Below are positions 1 through 8,853 of a stretch of 64,000 nucleotides of DNA, piece after piece; positions within the stretch are counted from its first letter, which is position 1, and each line of letters opens with the position of its first letter. The DNA comes from Bacillota bacterium (lineage in GTDB: Bacteria; Bacillota_I; Bacilli_A; ML615J-28; CAG-698): positions 1-64,000 of the forward strand of contig JAEEHM010000093.1 of NCBI GenBank assembly GCA_016280895.1, read 5' to 3'. Made by a program: the position numbers and the translations under genes. The notes beneath the pieces were generated by a model. It did not search any database. It was given only the letters and a program-made list of their open reading frames with translations, and was not told the DNA's origin.

Positions 1-27
1 ACCAAGATTTTTATCTTGGTTTTTATT
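1..27 (+). terminator. Intrinsic terminator of an upstream gene outside the window
   Basis: An 8-bp perfect stem (ACCAAGAT / ATCTTGGT) with a four-T loop is followed by a run of T. It would end transcription entering from the left, so fhs has its own promoter. Confidence 0.8.
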
Positions 28-48
28 TATGAATACTATTAAAATAAA

Positions 49-77
49 TTGAAAAGACTAGTATAATGTGATAAAAT
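49..77 (+). promoter_or_regulatory. Probable promoter of fhs
   Basis: TTGAAA at 49-54 and TAAAAT at 72-77 are separated by 17 bp. A second TATAAT at 62-67 overlaps this but has only a weak -35 match. The fhs start follows within about 25 bp and carries a GGAGG ribosome site. Confidence 0.55.
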
Positions 78-101
78 AATATATAGTGATGGAGGCATAA
101 A

Positions 102-1763
102 ATGTTAACAGATATTGAAATAGTAAAACAAAATAAAATGGCTAAAATTAGTGATGTAATTAAAAATTATGATATAAAGGAAGAAGAATTATATCATTAT
201 GGTAATTACATGGCAAAGCTAGATTTATCAATATTTGATAGATTAAAAAATAAAAAAGATGGTAAATTAATTTTAGTAACTGCGATTACTCCTACTCCAA
301 CTGGTGAAGGTAAATCAACAACTACAATTGGCCTTGTTGATGCAATGAACATCATTGGTAAAAAATGTGTAGGTGCAATAAGAGAACCATCATTAGGTCC
401 TGTCTTTGGTATTAAGGGTGGAGCTGCTGGTGGAGGATATGCCCAAGTCAATCCAATGGTAGATTTAAATTTACACTTTACTGGTGATTTACATGCCATG
501 ACAACAGCAAATAATTTAGTAAGTGCTGTTATTGATAATTATTTATATCAAGGAAATCCACTTAATATAGATCCTAATCGTATTACTTGGAAAAGATGCA
601 TGGACTTAAATGATCGAGCCTTAAGAAAAGTAGAAGTAGGCTTATCATCTAAAAAAGAAACAAAGAGATTTGATTATTTTAATATCACAGTAGCCTCTGA
701 AATAATGGCAATGGTTTGTTTATCGACATCAATTCATGATTTAAGAGAAAGATTAGATAGAACTATTGTTGCATATAATACGGAAGGAAAAGAAATCACA
801 ATTAAGGATTTAGGTATTACTGGTTCTTTAATGGTACTTTTAAAAGATGCAATTAAGCCTAATATTATTCAAACCTTAGAAAATAATCTAATATTTGCGC
901 ATGGAGGACCATTTGCGAATATCGCTCATGGCTGTAATAGTATATTAGCAACTCGCCTTGCATTAAAGGTATCTGATTATGTAATAACTGAGGCTGGTTT
1001 CGGTGCTGATTTAGGAGCTGAGAAGTTCTTAGATATTAAATGTAGAGAAGCAGGATTAAAACCTAATTGTGTTGTAATGGTAGCTACAATTAAAGCACTT
1101 AAATACCATGGTGGTAAACAAATTGCTGATATAAAAACAGAAGATGTTGATGCTTTAAAGAAAGGTCTTGCTAATTTAGAAAAGCATGTAGAAACTATTC
1201 GTACTTTCAATTTACCAGTAGTTGTTGCTATTAATAGATTCTTAACTGATACAGATGCTGAAATACAAGTATTACTAGACTGGGCAAAAGCACATAATGT
1301 TGAAATATCTTTATCAGAGGTATATGAAAAAGGTGGTAAAGGTGGAGTAGATCTCGCAAGTAAAGTAGTTGCTGCATGTAAAGATGTTACATACAAGCCA
1401 CTATATGATTTAAATGATTCAGTTTATGATAAGATTTACAAGATTGCTTCAATTGCCTATGGTGCAGCTCATGTAACATATAATGAAGATGCCAAAGCAA
1501 TACTCGATACAATTGATAATTCTAAATTCAAAGATTATTATATCTGTATGGCAAAAACTCCAAATTCATTGACTGATGATGCTAAAATAATTGGAAGACC
1601 AAAAGATTTCACTATCAATATTAAAGAAGTGAGAATATCGACTGGTTCTAAATTTATCATTTGCTTAACTGGTGCTATAATGACAATGCCAGGACTATCT
1701 AAGGAACCAATGGCACTTAAGATAGATATGAACGATGATATGGAAGTCTTTGGCTTGATGTAA
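102..1763 (+). CDS. fhs: Formate--tetrahydrofolate ligase
   Basis: This enzyme joins formate to tetrahydrofolate using ATP and gives 10-formyl-THF for one-carbon metabolism in the cytoplasm. The 553-residue length is normal for the family. The P-loop TPTPTGEGKST is at residues 63-73, and the downstream segments rich in Gly and Ala (EPSLGPVFGIKGGAAGGG) are typical of the enzyme. The start is fixed by TGGAGG about 7 bases upstream of the ATG. The gene stands alone between terminators, so it is probably monocistronic. The sequence does not show whether it serves purine synthesis only or an acetogenic or purinolytic pathway, because no other Wood-Ljungdahl gene is in view. Confidence 0.97.
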   Translation: MLTDIEIVKQNKMAKISDVIKNYDIKEEELYHYGNYMAKLDLSIFDRLKNKKDGKLILVTAITPTPTGEGKSTTTIGLVDAMNIIGKKCVGAIREPSLGPVFGIKGGAAGGGYAQVNPMVDLNLHFTGDLHAMTTANNLVSAVIDNYLYQGNPLNIDPNRITWKRCMDLNDRALRKVEVGLSSKKETKRFDYFNITVASEIMAMVCLSTSIHDLRERLDRTIVAYNTEGKEITIKDLGITGSLMVLLKDAIKPNIIQTLENNLIFAHGGPFANIAHGCNSILATRLALKVSDYVITEAGFGADLGAEKFLDIKCREAGLKPNCVVMVATIKALKYHGGKQIADIKTEDVDALKKGLANLEKHVETIRTFNLPVVVAINRFLTDTDAEIQVLLDWAKAHNVEISLSEVYEKGGKGGVDLASKVVAACKDVTYKPLYDLNDSVYDKIYKIASIAYGAAHVTYNEDAKAILDTIDNSKFKDYYICMAKTPNSLTDDAKIIGRPKDFTINIKEVRISTGSKFIICLTGAIMTMPGLSKEPMALKIDMNDDMEVFGLM

Positions 1764-1767
1764 AAAT

Positions 1768-1796
1768 AAAAATGCAGAACATCTGCATTTTTTAAT
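1768..1796 (+). terminator. Terminator of fhs
   Basis: The stem AAAATGCAG / CTGCATTTT with a short AACAT loop runs into T residues directly after the fhs stop codon. Confidence 0.75.
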
Positions 1797-1807
1797 AAGA
1801 GGCATAT

Positions 1808-3001
1808 ATGAATGATTTAAAATTATTATATATAAATTCTAATTATAAATTAGAAATTAAATCTAAATATCCATTAAATAAAGATAATATTGATGAATAT
1901 TTTTCTATTATTTTCAAACATAAAGAAGAAATAGAAATAGAAGAAGAGAATAATTTATATTATTTATCAATAAAAGGTGGTTTTAAAAAGAACAATCTTT
2001 ATTATTTTTCTATTAAATCAGAAGATGTATCTTTTGTTGAATTCAATAATTCTAAAATAATATTAAAAATAAAAGAGAAAAAAGAAAAACTACCAGCTTA
2101 TTGGACTAATTATTTAGATGAAAAAATAGAATTAATAAATGATAAAATGAAGAATTATGAATATGCCTTCATTCATTTTACAGATATGCATATTTATACT
2201 AATAATATGAAATCCCCTGCTATTATTAAATATTTGATGGATAAAACTAAAATAGATGATATTATCTTTAATGGTGATATAATAACATATTATGGTTTCT
2301 TTATTGATGCTTATGATGAATTAATCAAATTTAAAGAAGCATTCAATGAAATGAAATATGTACTTGTATATGGAAATCATGATTCAAATGCGAAAAAGAA
2401 TAAGAAAGAAGATTTCCTTATTCCCCTTGATGATTATAAATATTTAGTAGCTAATAATTCTAAAGTCAAATATGTAAAGAATAAGATGTATGGAATATAT
2501 GAAATAAATAATATCAAATTCATTATTTTAGATACTGGTGCTGATTTAGCAAGTTGTTTTGATGATGAAGAATTATCATATTTAAGAGATGAATTATTAA
2601 ATACAGAAAGTGATAAACATGTAATAGTTTTAGCACATAAGGTATTTATTGGTACAAGTCCATACGTGTTGAATCCAACAATTGAAATAAGTGATGTTGG
2701 AAATAAAATCATAAATACGATAAATGAAGTAAAAGATAAAATGAAAGCTAAGCTAATAATGTTGATATCTGGTCATAATCATACTGATTATTATCAAAAT
2801 GTAGGTTTTAATGCACTATGTAGAACTTGTGATGCTTCATATTTCAATGCTTCATATGATTGTAAATACCCTATTAGATTTGATGGCACAATAAATGAAC
2901 AAGCAATCGATGTTGTATTTTTAAATACCATAACACAAAAAATAGAAATAATGAGAATAGGTTGTGGTGATAAAAAAGAAGATTTAATATTAGATTATTA
3001 G
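1808..3001 (+). CDS. Metallophosphoesterase (calcineurin-like)
   Basis: A 397-residue protein whose C-terminal two thirds carries the full binuclear-metal signature in order: D126-x-H128 in TDMH, GD at 156-157, GNHD at 189-192, H277 in AHK, and GHNH at 322-325. Such enzymes hydrolyse phosphomono- or diesters; the substrate cannot be read from sequence. The first 115 residues are a charged, Lys/Glu-rich N-terminal domain I do not recognise. There is no signal peptide, so it is probably cytoplasmic. It sits alone between two terminators. Confidence 0.88.
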   Translation: MNDLKLLYINSNYKLEIKSKYPLNKDNIDEYFSIIFKHKEEIEIEEENNLYYLSIKGGFKKNNLYYFSIKSEDVSFVEFNNSKIILKIKEKKEKLPAYWTNYLDEKIELINDKMKNYEYAFIHFTDMHIYTNNMKSPAIIKYLMDKTKIDDIIFNGDIITYYGFFIDAYDELIKFKEAFNEMKYVLVYGNHDSNAKKNKKEDFLIPLDDYKYLVANNSKVKYVKNKMYGIYEINNIKFIILDTGADLASCFDDEELSYLRDELLNTESDKHVIVLAHKVFIGTSPYVLNPTIEISDVGNKIINTINEVKDKMKAKLIMLISGHNHTDYYQNVGFNALCRTCDASYFNASYDCKYPIRFDGTINEQAIDVVFLNTITQKIEIMRIGCGDKKEDLILDY

Positions 3002-3043
3002 ACACATATGTTATTTATATAACAAGACATATGTGTCTTTTTT
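3001..3043 (+). terminator. Terminator of the metallophosphoesterase gene
   Basis: An 11-bp perfect stem, GACACATATGT (3001-3011) with ACATATGTGTC (3027-3037), is followed by six T. The first base of the stem is the last base of the stop codon. Confidence 0.9.
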
Positions 3044-3135
3044 GTATAATATGCTTCCAAAATAATCGATTATGTGGTAAAATGTATAAGGTTAACTTTA
3101 ATTACCAAAATAAAAAGAAGAAAGAGAAAAAAATT

Positions 3136-4911
3136 ATGAAAAAAGAAAGAATTAATGTATTTTTCGCTGTTGATGATAATTATATTGATTTTTTAGCAAT
3201 AACTTTATCATCAATCATCGATAATGCGCTAGATGAAAATTACACATATAATTTTAGAGTTTTACATAATGGTTTAAGCCAAAAATCAAAGAATCGTCTA
3301 AAACATTTCAACTCTAAGAGATTTAAAGTATCATATTTCAATGTTGGTGATAGATTAGATACGTTAGAAAGAAACTTTAAATTACGTGATTATTACACAA
3401 TGACAACATATTATCGTCTATTAATACCAGATGCATTCTTCACAATTGATAAAGCATTATACCTAGATTGTGATATTACAGTATTAAGTGATTTATCTAA
3501 ATTATATAAGACTGATATAGGTGATAATCTAGTCGGTGCTATTGCCGATGCATCAGTTCAAATTGTACCTGAATTTATCACTTATGTTAATAAAGCATTA
3601 AAGATTAAAAAAGAAAGATATTTCAATGCTGGTATTTTAGTAATGAATTTGAAAGAAATGCGTCAAACTCATTTATTGAAGCGTGTATATGAACTATCAA
3701 AAACTACAGCTTTTAAGGTAGCACAAGACCAAGACTTACTTAATGTAATATGTAAGGATCGTGTCACATATGTATCACCATCTTGGAATGTAATGCCAAT
3801 TGGTGAACGTGCTGTCAATATTGATCTTATTCACTACAATTTAATTTATAAGCCATGGAAAAGAAAAGATATTATGTATCAAGAACATTTCTGGCATTAT
3901 GCAATTAAAGAAGGCTTAGAAGATGCAATAAAAGAAAGACTTGCAGAAATCACTGATGAATATTTCAAGATGGAAGAAGCAGGTATGGAAAACTTGAAAA
4001 AGTTATGTCTATATGAAGCTGCTCATCCAGAAAAATATGTAGCATGTGAAACTATCAATAATGATTTTATTGATTATAAGCTAAGTACAGAAAGAAGAGA
4101 AATATATGAACGCATTGCTGAACTAGAAAAGCAAGGCAAGTTCGACCAAGATGTTGAAAATGATCCTCCATATGTTCCTCTACATGCTGGTGATGTTGAC
4201 TATTTCCACAAGAAATTAAAAACAAAAGCTTATGCGAGATTTTATAATTTTTCATCATTTAAATATTTCAATCACCAAATTAAAAAAGGTCGTATTATAA
4301 TTGATGATTATATTGGCGTTGAAAACTTGAAAGCTTTAAAGACAGGTGCCATTTTGACATGTAATCACTTTAATCCATTTGATTCAATTCCACTTCATAA
4401 GGCTGTTAAGAAATATCATCGTAAGAAAGTCTTATTCAAGGTAATCAAAGAAGGTAATTACACATTCCCTGGTCTATTTGGACGCTTTATGAGATATTGC
4501 AATACCTTACCACTTGCTAATGACTTTGAAGTATTACGTCAAATGATTAAATCAGTTGGCTATTGGATGGATAAGGGATATTGTGTATTAATTTATCCGG
4601 AACAATCATTGTGGTGGAATTATAAAAAACCAAAACCAACAAAGCCAGGTGCATTTAATTTTGCAGCTAAATTCAATAAACCAGTAGTACCTTGTTTTAT
4701 CACAATGCGTCAAACTGATAAATTGAATAATGAAGGTGATCATATTCAAGCTTATACTCTTCATATCTTAAAACCAATCTATCCAAATCCTGAACTTTCA
4801 ATTAAGGATAATATGAAGATGTTACAAGAGGCTCATGATGCTGCTTGGAAAAATGTTTATGAAGAAACATACGGTATTAAGCTAGAATATAGCACTGAGA
4901 AAGCTGAATAA
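3136..4911 (+). CDS. Fusion of a GT8 glycosyltransferase and a PlsC-type acyltransferase
   Basis: Numbering from the ATG at 3136 gives 591 residues. I prefer this start to the in-frame ATG at 3031, which lies inside the preceding terminator. Residues 1-260 are a family-8 glycosyltransferase: the metal-binding DCD is at 111-113, FNAG at 163-166 and DQD at 198-200. Residues 380-585 form a lysophospholipid-acyltransferase domain with the H-x4-D motif H411-D416 and a PEQS segment at 488-491 where PlsC proteins usually have an EG motif. One chain could therefore add a sugar and an acyl group to the same envelope glycolipid; this is inference. The next gene starts 2 bp downstream and also looks like an acyltransferase, which supports a glycolipid role. 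Confidence 0.88.
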   Translation: MKKERINVFFAVDDNYIDFLAITLSSIIDNALDENYTYNFRVLHNGLSQKSKNRLKHFNSKRFKVSYFNVGDRLDTLERNFKLRDYYTMTTYYRLLIPDAFFTIDKALYLDCDITVLSDLSKLYKTDIGDNLVGAIADASVQIVPEFITYVNKALKIKKERYFNAGILVMNLKEMRQTHLLKRVYELSKTTAFKVAQDQDLLNVICKDRVTYVSPSWNVMPIGERAVNIDLIHYNLIYKPWKRKDIMYQEHFWHYAIKEGLEDAIKERLAEITDEYFKMEEAGMENLKKLCLYEAAHPEKYVACETINNDFIDYKLSTERREIYERIAELEKQGKFDQDVENDPPYVPLHAGDVDYFHKKLKTKAYARFYNFSSFKYFNHQIKKGRIIIDDYIGVENLKALKTGAILTCNHFNPFDSIPLHKAVKKYHRKKVLFKVIKEGNYTFPGLFGRFMRYCNTLPLANDFEVLRQMIKSVGYWMDKGYCVLIYPEQSLWWNYKKPKPTKPGAFNFAAKFNKPVVPCFITMRQTDKLNNEGDHIQAYTLHILKPIYPNPELSIKDNMKMLQEAHDAAWKNVYEETYGIKLEYSTEKAE

Positions 4912-4913
4912 AA

Positions 4914-5489
4914 ATGTTGTATATAATTATTATTTTAATAATGATGACAATCATTGCAGTATTAAATATTATATTTAACGCAATGTTTCCTTTCTATGTT
5001 TACATCGTATCAACAATTCTATTCACTATTTTAGTTATAATAGTTGATGCTATTGTTGCAACAATCATTAGAAAACTTCCAGAAAAAGGCTTTGATTATC
5101 ATAAAAAGATCTTCAATCCAAGTAAAAGAAGTATAAAATTCTATGAATTAATTGGTGTAAAGAAGTGGAAGGAAAAGGTACCAGAGCTGGGAATGTTTAC
5201 GCATTTTCGCAAGAACAAAATCGAAGATCCAAAGAATCCAGAATATTTGAAAAGATTTATTCTAGAAGCTTGTTATGGAGTAATCATTCACTATGTGAGT
5301 CTACCTTTATCATTTATAATAATGCTGTTTGATTTTAAGATGTATACAGGAGAGTCTAATTTGTATTTGACTGTTGCACTACCAGTTGCAATAGTTAATG
5401 CAGTATTAATCGTACTACCTGCATTTATCTTGAGATATAATTTACCAAAATTAATAAGACTTTATGAAATAAGTCTAAAAAGGAAATAA
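4914..5489 (+). CDS. Integral membrane protein, CrtO-like acyltransferase family
   Basis: 191 residues with about four hydrophobic segments (roughly 2-22, 27-50, 122-142 and 150-172). The cytosolic loop contains a FYELIGVKKWKEKVPELGMF stretch. That KKWK-x-K-P pattern is what I remember from glycosyl-4,4'-diaponeurosporenoate acyltransferases (CrtO). No carotenoid genes are in view, so it more likely acylates a glycolipid together with the GT8-acyltransferase encoded 2 bp upstream. The family assignment rests on one motif and overall size. Confidence 0.55.
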   Translation: MLYIIIILIMMTIIAVLNIIFNAMFPFYVYIVSTILFTILVIIVDAIVATIIRKLPEKGFDYHKKIFNPSKRSIKFYELIGVKKWKEKVPELGMFTHFRKNKIEDPKNPEYLKRFILEACYGVIIHYVSLPLSFIIMLFDFKMYTGESNLYLTVALPVAIVNAVLIVLPAFILRYNLPKLIRLYEISLKRK

Positions 5490-5491
5490 TT

Positions 5492-6691
5492 ATGAAAGAT
5501 ATTTTCGTTTACCCTATCAAATCATTATTACATAATCAAGATATAATTGATAATAATTCTAGGTTCTTACTTGATGAATTAAGTAAAATTACCAATTACA
5601 ATTATATTTTATGTGATGATGTAAAGAAATTGAAAGGACATGATTCTTTAATCTTAGTCCAATCCGGGGGATCTGAAAATATCTTTTTAAATGAGATATA
5701 TCCTTATTATGGTGGGCCTTATTATCTCCTTACATATGGTGCTAATAATTCCCTTGCAGCATCACTTGAAATACTTGCATATCTTAACCAAAATGATAAA
5801 GAAGCAGAAGTATTACATGGAGATATTAAATATATAGCATCACGTATTGAATACATATATAATAAGAAAGAGAATCAAAAAATAAGATTAGGTGTATTTG
5901 GAAAACCAAGTGATTGGTTAATATCATCAAATGTAGATTATGATAAAGCATTAAAGATATTTAATATTGAACTTGTTGATGTAAGTGGCGAAGAATTAAG
6001 GATGCAAATATTGAAATATATTGACATTGATTATCATTATGATTTCAAGAAGAAATTTGATAATAATGATACACTTACTAAATCATATGCAATCTATGTT
6101 GCATTAAAAGATTTAGTAAAGAAACTTGATTTACAAGGTTTTACGATCAGATGCTTTGACCTTCTTAATATCACCAAACAAACATCATGCTACGGCCTCG
6201 CTAAACTAAATAGTGAAGGAATTGTAGCCACTTGTGAAGGTGATATCCCATCAATGATATCAATGTATATAATAAGAAAAGAATTGAAATTAAGTGCTTT
6301 TCAAGTTAATCCTCAATTTATTAATCAAGATAAAAAAGAAATATCATTTGCGCATTGCACAATACCTTTAGATATGGTAAAAGATTATTCTTTAATGACA
6401 CACTTTGAATCTAATATGGGACTTGCAATTAAAGGAAATATTAAAGAAGGAGATTGCACAGTATTTAAAATATCTGCTGATTTAAAATCATTTTATGTAG
6501 ATGAAGGCAAATTAGTACAAGATGAATTTTCTCTCCTTAGATGTAGAACACAAGTTAAAGTAATATTTGATAATGATGTCAATTATTTCTTAACATCTAC
6601 TTTATCTAATCATCATATTATTATTTATGGTAGATATGCATCTGTATTAAGTAATTATTTAAGATCACTTGGATTAAATAGAATAATATGA
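5492..6691 (+). CDS. L-fucose/L-arabinose isomerase-like protein
   Basis: 399 residues, preceded by AAGGAAA and starting 2 bp after the CrtO-like gene. The LTYGANNSLAASLEILAYL segment near residue 90 and the VATCEGDIPSM segment near residue 250 match what I know of the fucose-isomerase superfamily, where the Glu and Asp of the second motif bind the catalytic metal. The protein is shorter than FucI (about 590) or AraA (about 500), resembling the compact isomerase-like proteins of unknown substrate found in many Bacillota. It ends with TGA, which shows TGA is a stop in this genome. A sugar-isomerase role is likely; the substrate is unknown. Confidence 0.7.
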   Translation: MKDIFVYPIKSLLHNQDIIDNNSRFLLDELSKITNYNYILCDDVKKLKGHDSLILVQSGGSENIFLNEIYPYYGGPYYLLTYGANNSLAASLEILAYLNQNDKEAEVLHGDIKYIASRIEYIYNKKENQKIRLGVFGKPSDWLISSNVDYDKALKIFNIELVDVSGEELRMQILKYIDIDYHYDFKKKFDNNDTLTKSYAIYVALKDLVKKLDLQGFTIRCFDLLNITKQTSCYGLAKLNSEGIVATCEGDIPSMISMYIIRKELKLSAFQVNPQFINQDKKEISFAHCTIPLDMVKDYSLMTHFESNMGLAIKGNIKEGDCTVFKISADLKSFYVDEGKLVQDEFSLLRCRTQVKVIFDNDVNYFLTSTLSNHHIIIYGRYASVLSNYLRSLGLNRII

Positions 6692-6770
6692 ATAAACTTA
6701 TAAAAATTGTTATTTGAAATTGTGTATCAATCTTCGAATAACTTTTTTTAAAAATGAATATATGGAACGA

Positions 6771-6861
6771 TACTTTAATTTTATTCCTTTTTTTATAAAA
6801 ATATACTTTAATTTTATTCCTTTTTTTATAAAAACATACTTTAATTTTATTCCTTTTTCTT
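6771..6861 (+). repeat. 33-bp tandem repeat, 2.8 copies
   Basis: Units start at 6771, 6804 and 6837 with TACTTTAATTTTATTCC, followed by a T-run and TATAAAAA. The first two copies are almost identical and the third stops after 25 bases, just before the TTGATG of the downstream promoter. Confidence 0.9.
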
Positions 6862-6888
6862 GATGTTGAGCATAATATATGCTATAAT
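6860..6888 (+). promoter_or_regulatory. Promoter of the zinc-ribbon acyltransferase gene
   Basis: TTGATG at 6860-6865 and TATAAT at 6883-6888 are exactly 17 bp apart, with an extended TG one base before the -10. The predicted start of transcription is only about 8 bases before the ATG at 6903, so the message would be nearly leaderless. Confidence 0.75.
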
Positions 6889-6902
6889 GTGATAGTAATA
6901 TT

Positions 6903-8198
6903 ATGAAAAAATTAGACATTAGAAAAGACATAGCAACAAGAAAATATCACAAAACAAAGAAAATCTTTTATATGATTTATCGCTACGTTATGAAAATAGT
7001 AGGTAGAAAATATAATGCAACTTTTACTAAAGTTGATAATATTAAAGAATGTAAGGGACCTTGCTTTGTAATATTTAACCACTTATCAAGAATTGATCAT
7101 TTTTACACAAATGAAATTACATATCCAAAAAGAGTCAATATGATTGCAGGATATTCAGAATTCTTTAGGTCACACTTACATTTTGCGTTTAAGCATAACA
7201 ATGTACTACCAAAGAAGAATTATGCAACAGACTTTGTGGGTACAAAAGCAATGATGTCAATCATTAAACAAGGTGGAAGTATCTCCTTTGCACCTGAGGG
7301 CCTAGCATCAAATGATGGTATGGCAAAACCAATTGTGCCTAATACTGGTGCGATGCTTAAGAAATTTGGTATTCCTGTATATTTTGTGGAACTTAGAGGA
7401 CAATACCTACAAAATACTAAGGTATGTTTAGATGTAAGAAGAGGTAAAACATTTGCTAAAATATCATTACTTTTCTCTAAAGAGGATTTAGAAAGATTAA
7501 GCGGTGAAGAAATTGATGATATCATCAATGATCATATTTATCATGATGAATATAAGTGGCAAAAAGAACAGCACATTAAATGGAAAACTAATGGAAGAAT
7601 ATGTGAGAACTTAGACCATTTGCTGTATAGATGTCCTAAATGTGGAGCTGAATTTAATATGGAAGCTAAGGGAGATTACATCAAATGTAAAGCTTGTGGT
7701 AATGGTGCTACAATGGATGATTATTATGATTTCCATCCATTTGATGATACTTGCGTAATCCCTGAATTAGTAAGTGATTGGGTAAATCAAGAAAGAATTG
7801 ATATTATCAAAAAGATTAGAAAAGATGAGAACTTCTCATATTCAGTTAAGGCAAAACTAGGAATGCTTCCTAATGACCATTACATCCAGGACAAACAATT
7901 ATCAGAAATAGTATCAAGTGGTACCATCACAATTGATCATAGTGGTATGCATTATAAAGATGATAATGATGAAAAATATAATTTTGATTTAAATTATAAA
8001 TTATTATTCACTACATTTACAGAACTTGATTCTAAATCAATGGATGTTTATGTAAATGGTGAATTCTATGATTTCTATCCTGAACAAAATTCTGTTATTT
8101 ATATGAATATGTTGATAGAAGAAATGCATAGACTTCATGTAGATTATTACAAGAATTTCAAACAAAATGCATATATGTATGAAAATTTAGATGATTAA
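6903..8198 (+). CDS. PlsC-type acyltransferase with an inserted zinc ribbon
   Basis: 431 residues. Residues 30-200 form a 1-acylglycerol-3-phosphate acyltransferase domain with H60-x4-D65 (NHLSRID) and the PEG motif at 131-133. A four-cysteine zinc ribbon follows (C244, C247, C262, C265), then about 165 residues I cannot assign. The probable role is fatty-acyl transfer to a lysophospholipid at the inner membrane face; the ribbon may bind a partner. No Shine-Dalgarno site precedes the ATG, which matches the near-leaderless promoter. An internal ATG at residue 24 or 30 is possible but also lacks a good ribosome site. Confidence 0.82.
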   Translation: MKKLDIRKDIATRKYHKTKKIFYMIYRYVMKIVGRKYNATFTKVDNIKECKGPCFVIFNHLSRIDHFYTNEITYPKRVNMIAGYSEFFRSHLHFAFKHNNVLPKKNYATDFVGTKAMMSIIKQGGSISFAPEGLASNDGMAKPIVPNTGAMLKKFGIPVYFVELRGQYLQNTKVCLDVRRGKTFAKISLLFSKEDLERLSGEEIDDIINDHIYHDEYKWQKEQHIKWKTNGRICENLDHLLYRCPKCGAEFNMEAKGDYIKCKACGNGATMDDYYDFHPFDDTCVIPELVSDWVNQERIDIIKKIRKDENFSYSVKAKLGMLPNDHYIQDKQLSEIVSSGTITIDHSGMHYKDDNDEKYNFDLNYKLLFTTFTELDSKSMDVYVNGEFYDFYPEQNSVIYMNMLIEEMHRLHVDYYKNFKQNAYMYENLDD

Positions 8199-8199
8199 G

Positions 8200-8237
8200 A
8201 ATAAGAAGATACATTTTAAGATGTATCTTTTCTTATT
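8200..8237 (+). terminator. Terminator of the acyltransferase gene
   Basis: A long stem, AATAAGAAGATACAT (8200-8214), pairs with ATGTATCTTTTCTTATT (8221-8237) apart from small bulges around the T-run. It starts one base after the stop codon. Confidence 0.7.
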
Positions 8238-8268
8238 GACTTAATAACTAAGAAAATATATAATTAAA

Positions 8269-8373
8269 ATGGAAGAGAAAGAGATTAAAATAGAAGAACA
8301 AGCACTAGAAGCATTGAAAATAAAAAAACTATTTGATCAATATGTCTTCTCAAGCGAGATTTCTATTTCATAA
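8269..8373 (+). CDS. Possible 34-residue peptide
   Basis: ATG at 8269 opens a short Glu/Lys-rich frame (begins MEEKEIKIEEQALEALK) ending with TAA at 8371-8373. It lies 33 bp before the DUF3791 pair. There is no clear ribosome site, so it may be a remnant of a longer partner gene rather than an expressed peptide. Confidence 0.25.
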   Translation: MEEKEIKIEEQALEALKIKKLFDQYVFSSEISIS

Positions 8374-8406
8374 TTAAAGTTTGTAGAGTGCAAGGAGGCA
8401 TAAAAT

Positions 8407-8646
8407 ATGAATATACAATTCAATTCTTTATTAAGTGTAATCCTCATTCCTCAAGTTTTAAATATTATCGAAGAAAAAGAAGAAATAGATGAAATGGAAG
8501 CCTTAGAAGAATTCTATAATTCAAAAACATATGAAGTGCTTTCTAATGAAGAAACTAAGGTATGGCACTATAGTGCTTTAACAATATACATGATGTGGAA
8601 AGAAGAAAAGGAAACTGGGGAATTGGTGTTTCCGGAGGAACAATAG
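8407..8646 (+). CDS. Small acidic protein, companion of a DUF3791 protein
   Basis: 79 residues with a strong AAGGAGG site 9 bases before the ATG. The C-terminal half (KTYEVLSNEETKVWHYSALTIY) resembles small proteins that I recall being encoded directly before DUF3791 genes in gut Bacillota. The next gene starts at the base after its stop codon, so the two are translationally coupled. Function is unknown. Pairs like this often occur in toxin-antitoxin-like loci, but no toxin is recognisable here. Confidence 0.65.
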   Translation: MNIQFNSLLSVILIPQVLNIIEEKEEIDEMEALEEFYNSKTYEVLSNEETKVWHYSALTIYMMWKEEKETGELVFPEEQ

Positions 8647-8853
8647 ATGAGTAAAGAACTAAGATTTATAGTACTTTGTATTGAGGAATATAAAAATGAA
8701 AAAGGCCTAAGTGGAAAGAAAACATTAGAATTGTTTAATAAATATTCTGTATGTGAATACATTAAAGAATTTTATGAAGCACTACATACTACAGGCACAA
8801 AATATATAATCAATGATATTGATTTATATATTGATTCTTGTAAAAGAGCATAA
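8647..8853 (+). CDS. DUF3791-like protein
   Basis: 68 residues; its ribosome site GGAGGAAC lies inside the last codons of the upstream gene. The sequence EEYKNEKGLSGKKTLELFNK followed by a YEALHTTGTKYIINDID segment is the pattern I associate with DUF3791. The family is small, cytosolic and mostly alpha-helical, of unknown role, and is often found beside DUF3990 genes. A DUF3990 gene is absent here; the 34-residue frame at 8269 might be all that is left of a third partner. Confidence 0.7.
   Translation: MSKELRFIVLCIEEYKNEKGLSGKKTLELFNKYSVCEYIKEFYEALHTTGTKYIINDIDLYIDSCKRA

Larger units (their letters stand above)
6692..6902. other. Intergenic region with a tandem repeat and a promoter
   Basis: The 211 bp between the isomerase-like gene and the next acyltransferase hold a 33-bp tandem repeat and then a strong promoter, annotated separately. 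I see no convincing gene: the minus-strand reading frame here is only the tandem repeat read through, with no ribosome site. Confidence 0.6.

Noticed and set aside
3031-3135. Extended N-terminus of the GT8-acyltransferase fusion
   Set aside because: The first ATG lies in the preceding terminator and the added residues are Lys-rich with no family similarity. The GT8 domain begins right after the ATG at 3136.
6710-6931. Minus-strand 73-codon frame with KGIKLKY repeats
   Set aside because: It is the 33-bp tandem repeat read in a frame that happens to stay open. There is no ribosome site and it runs into the promoter of the divergent gene.
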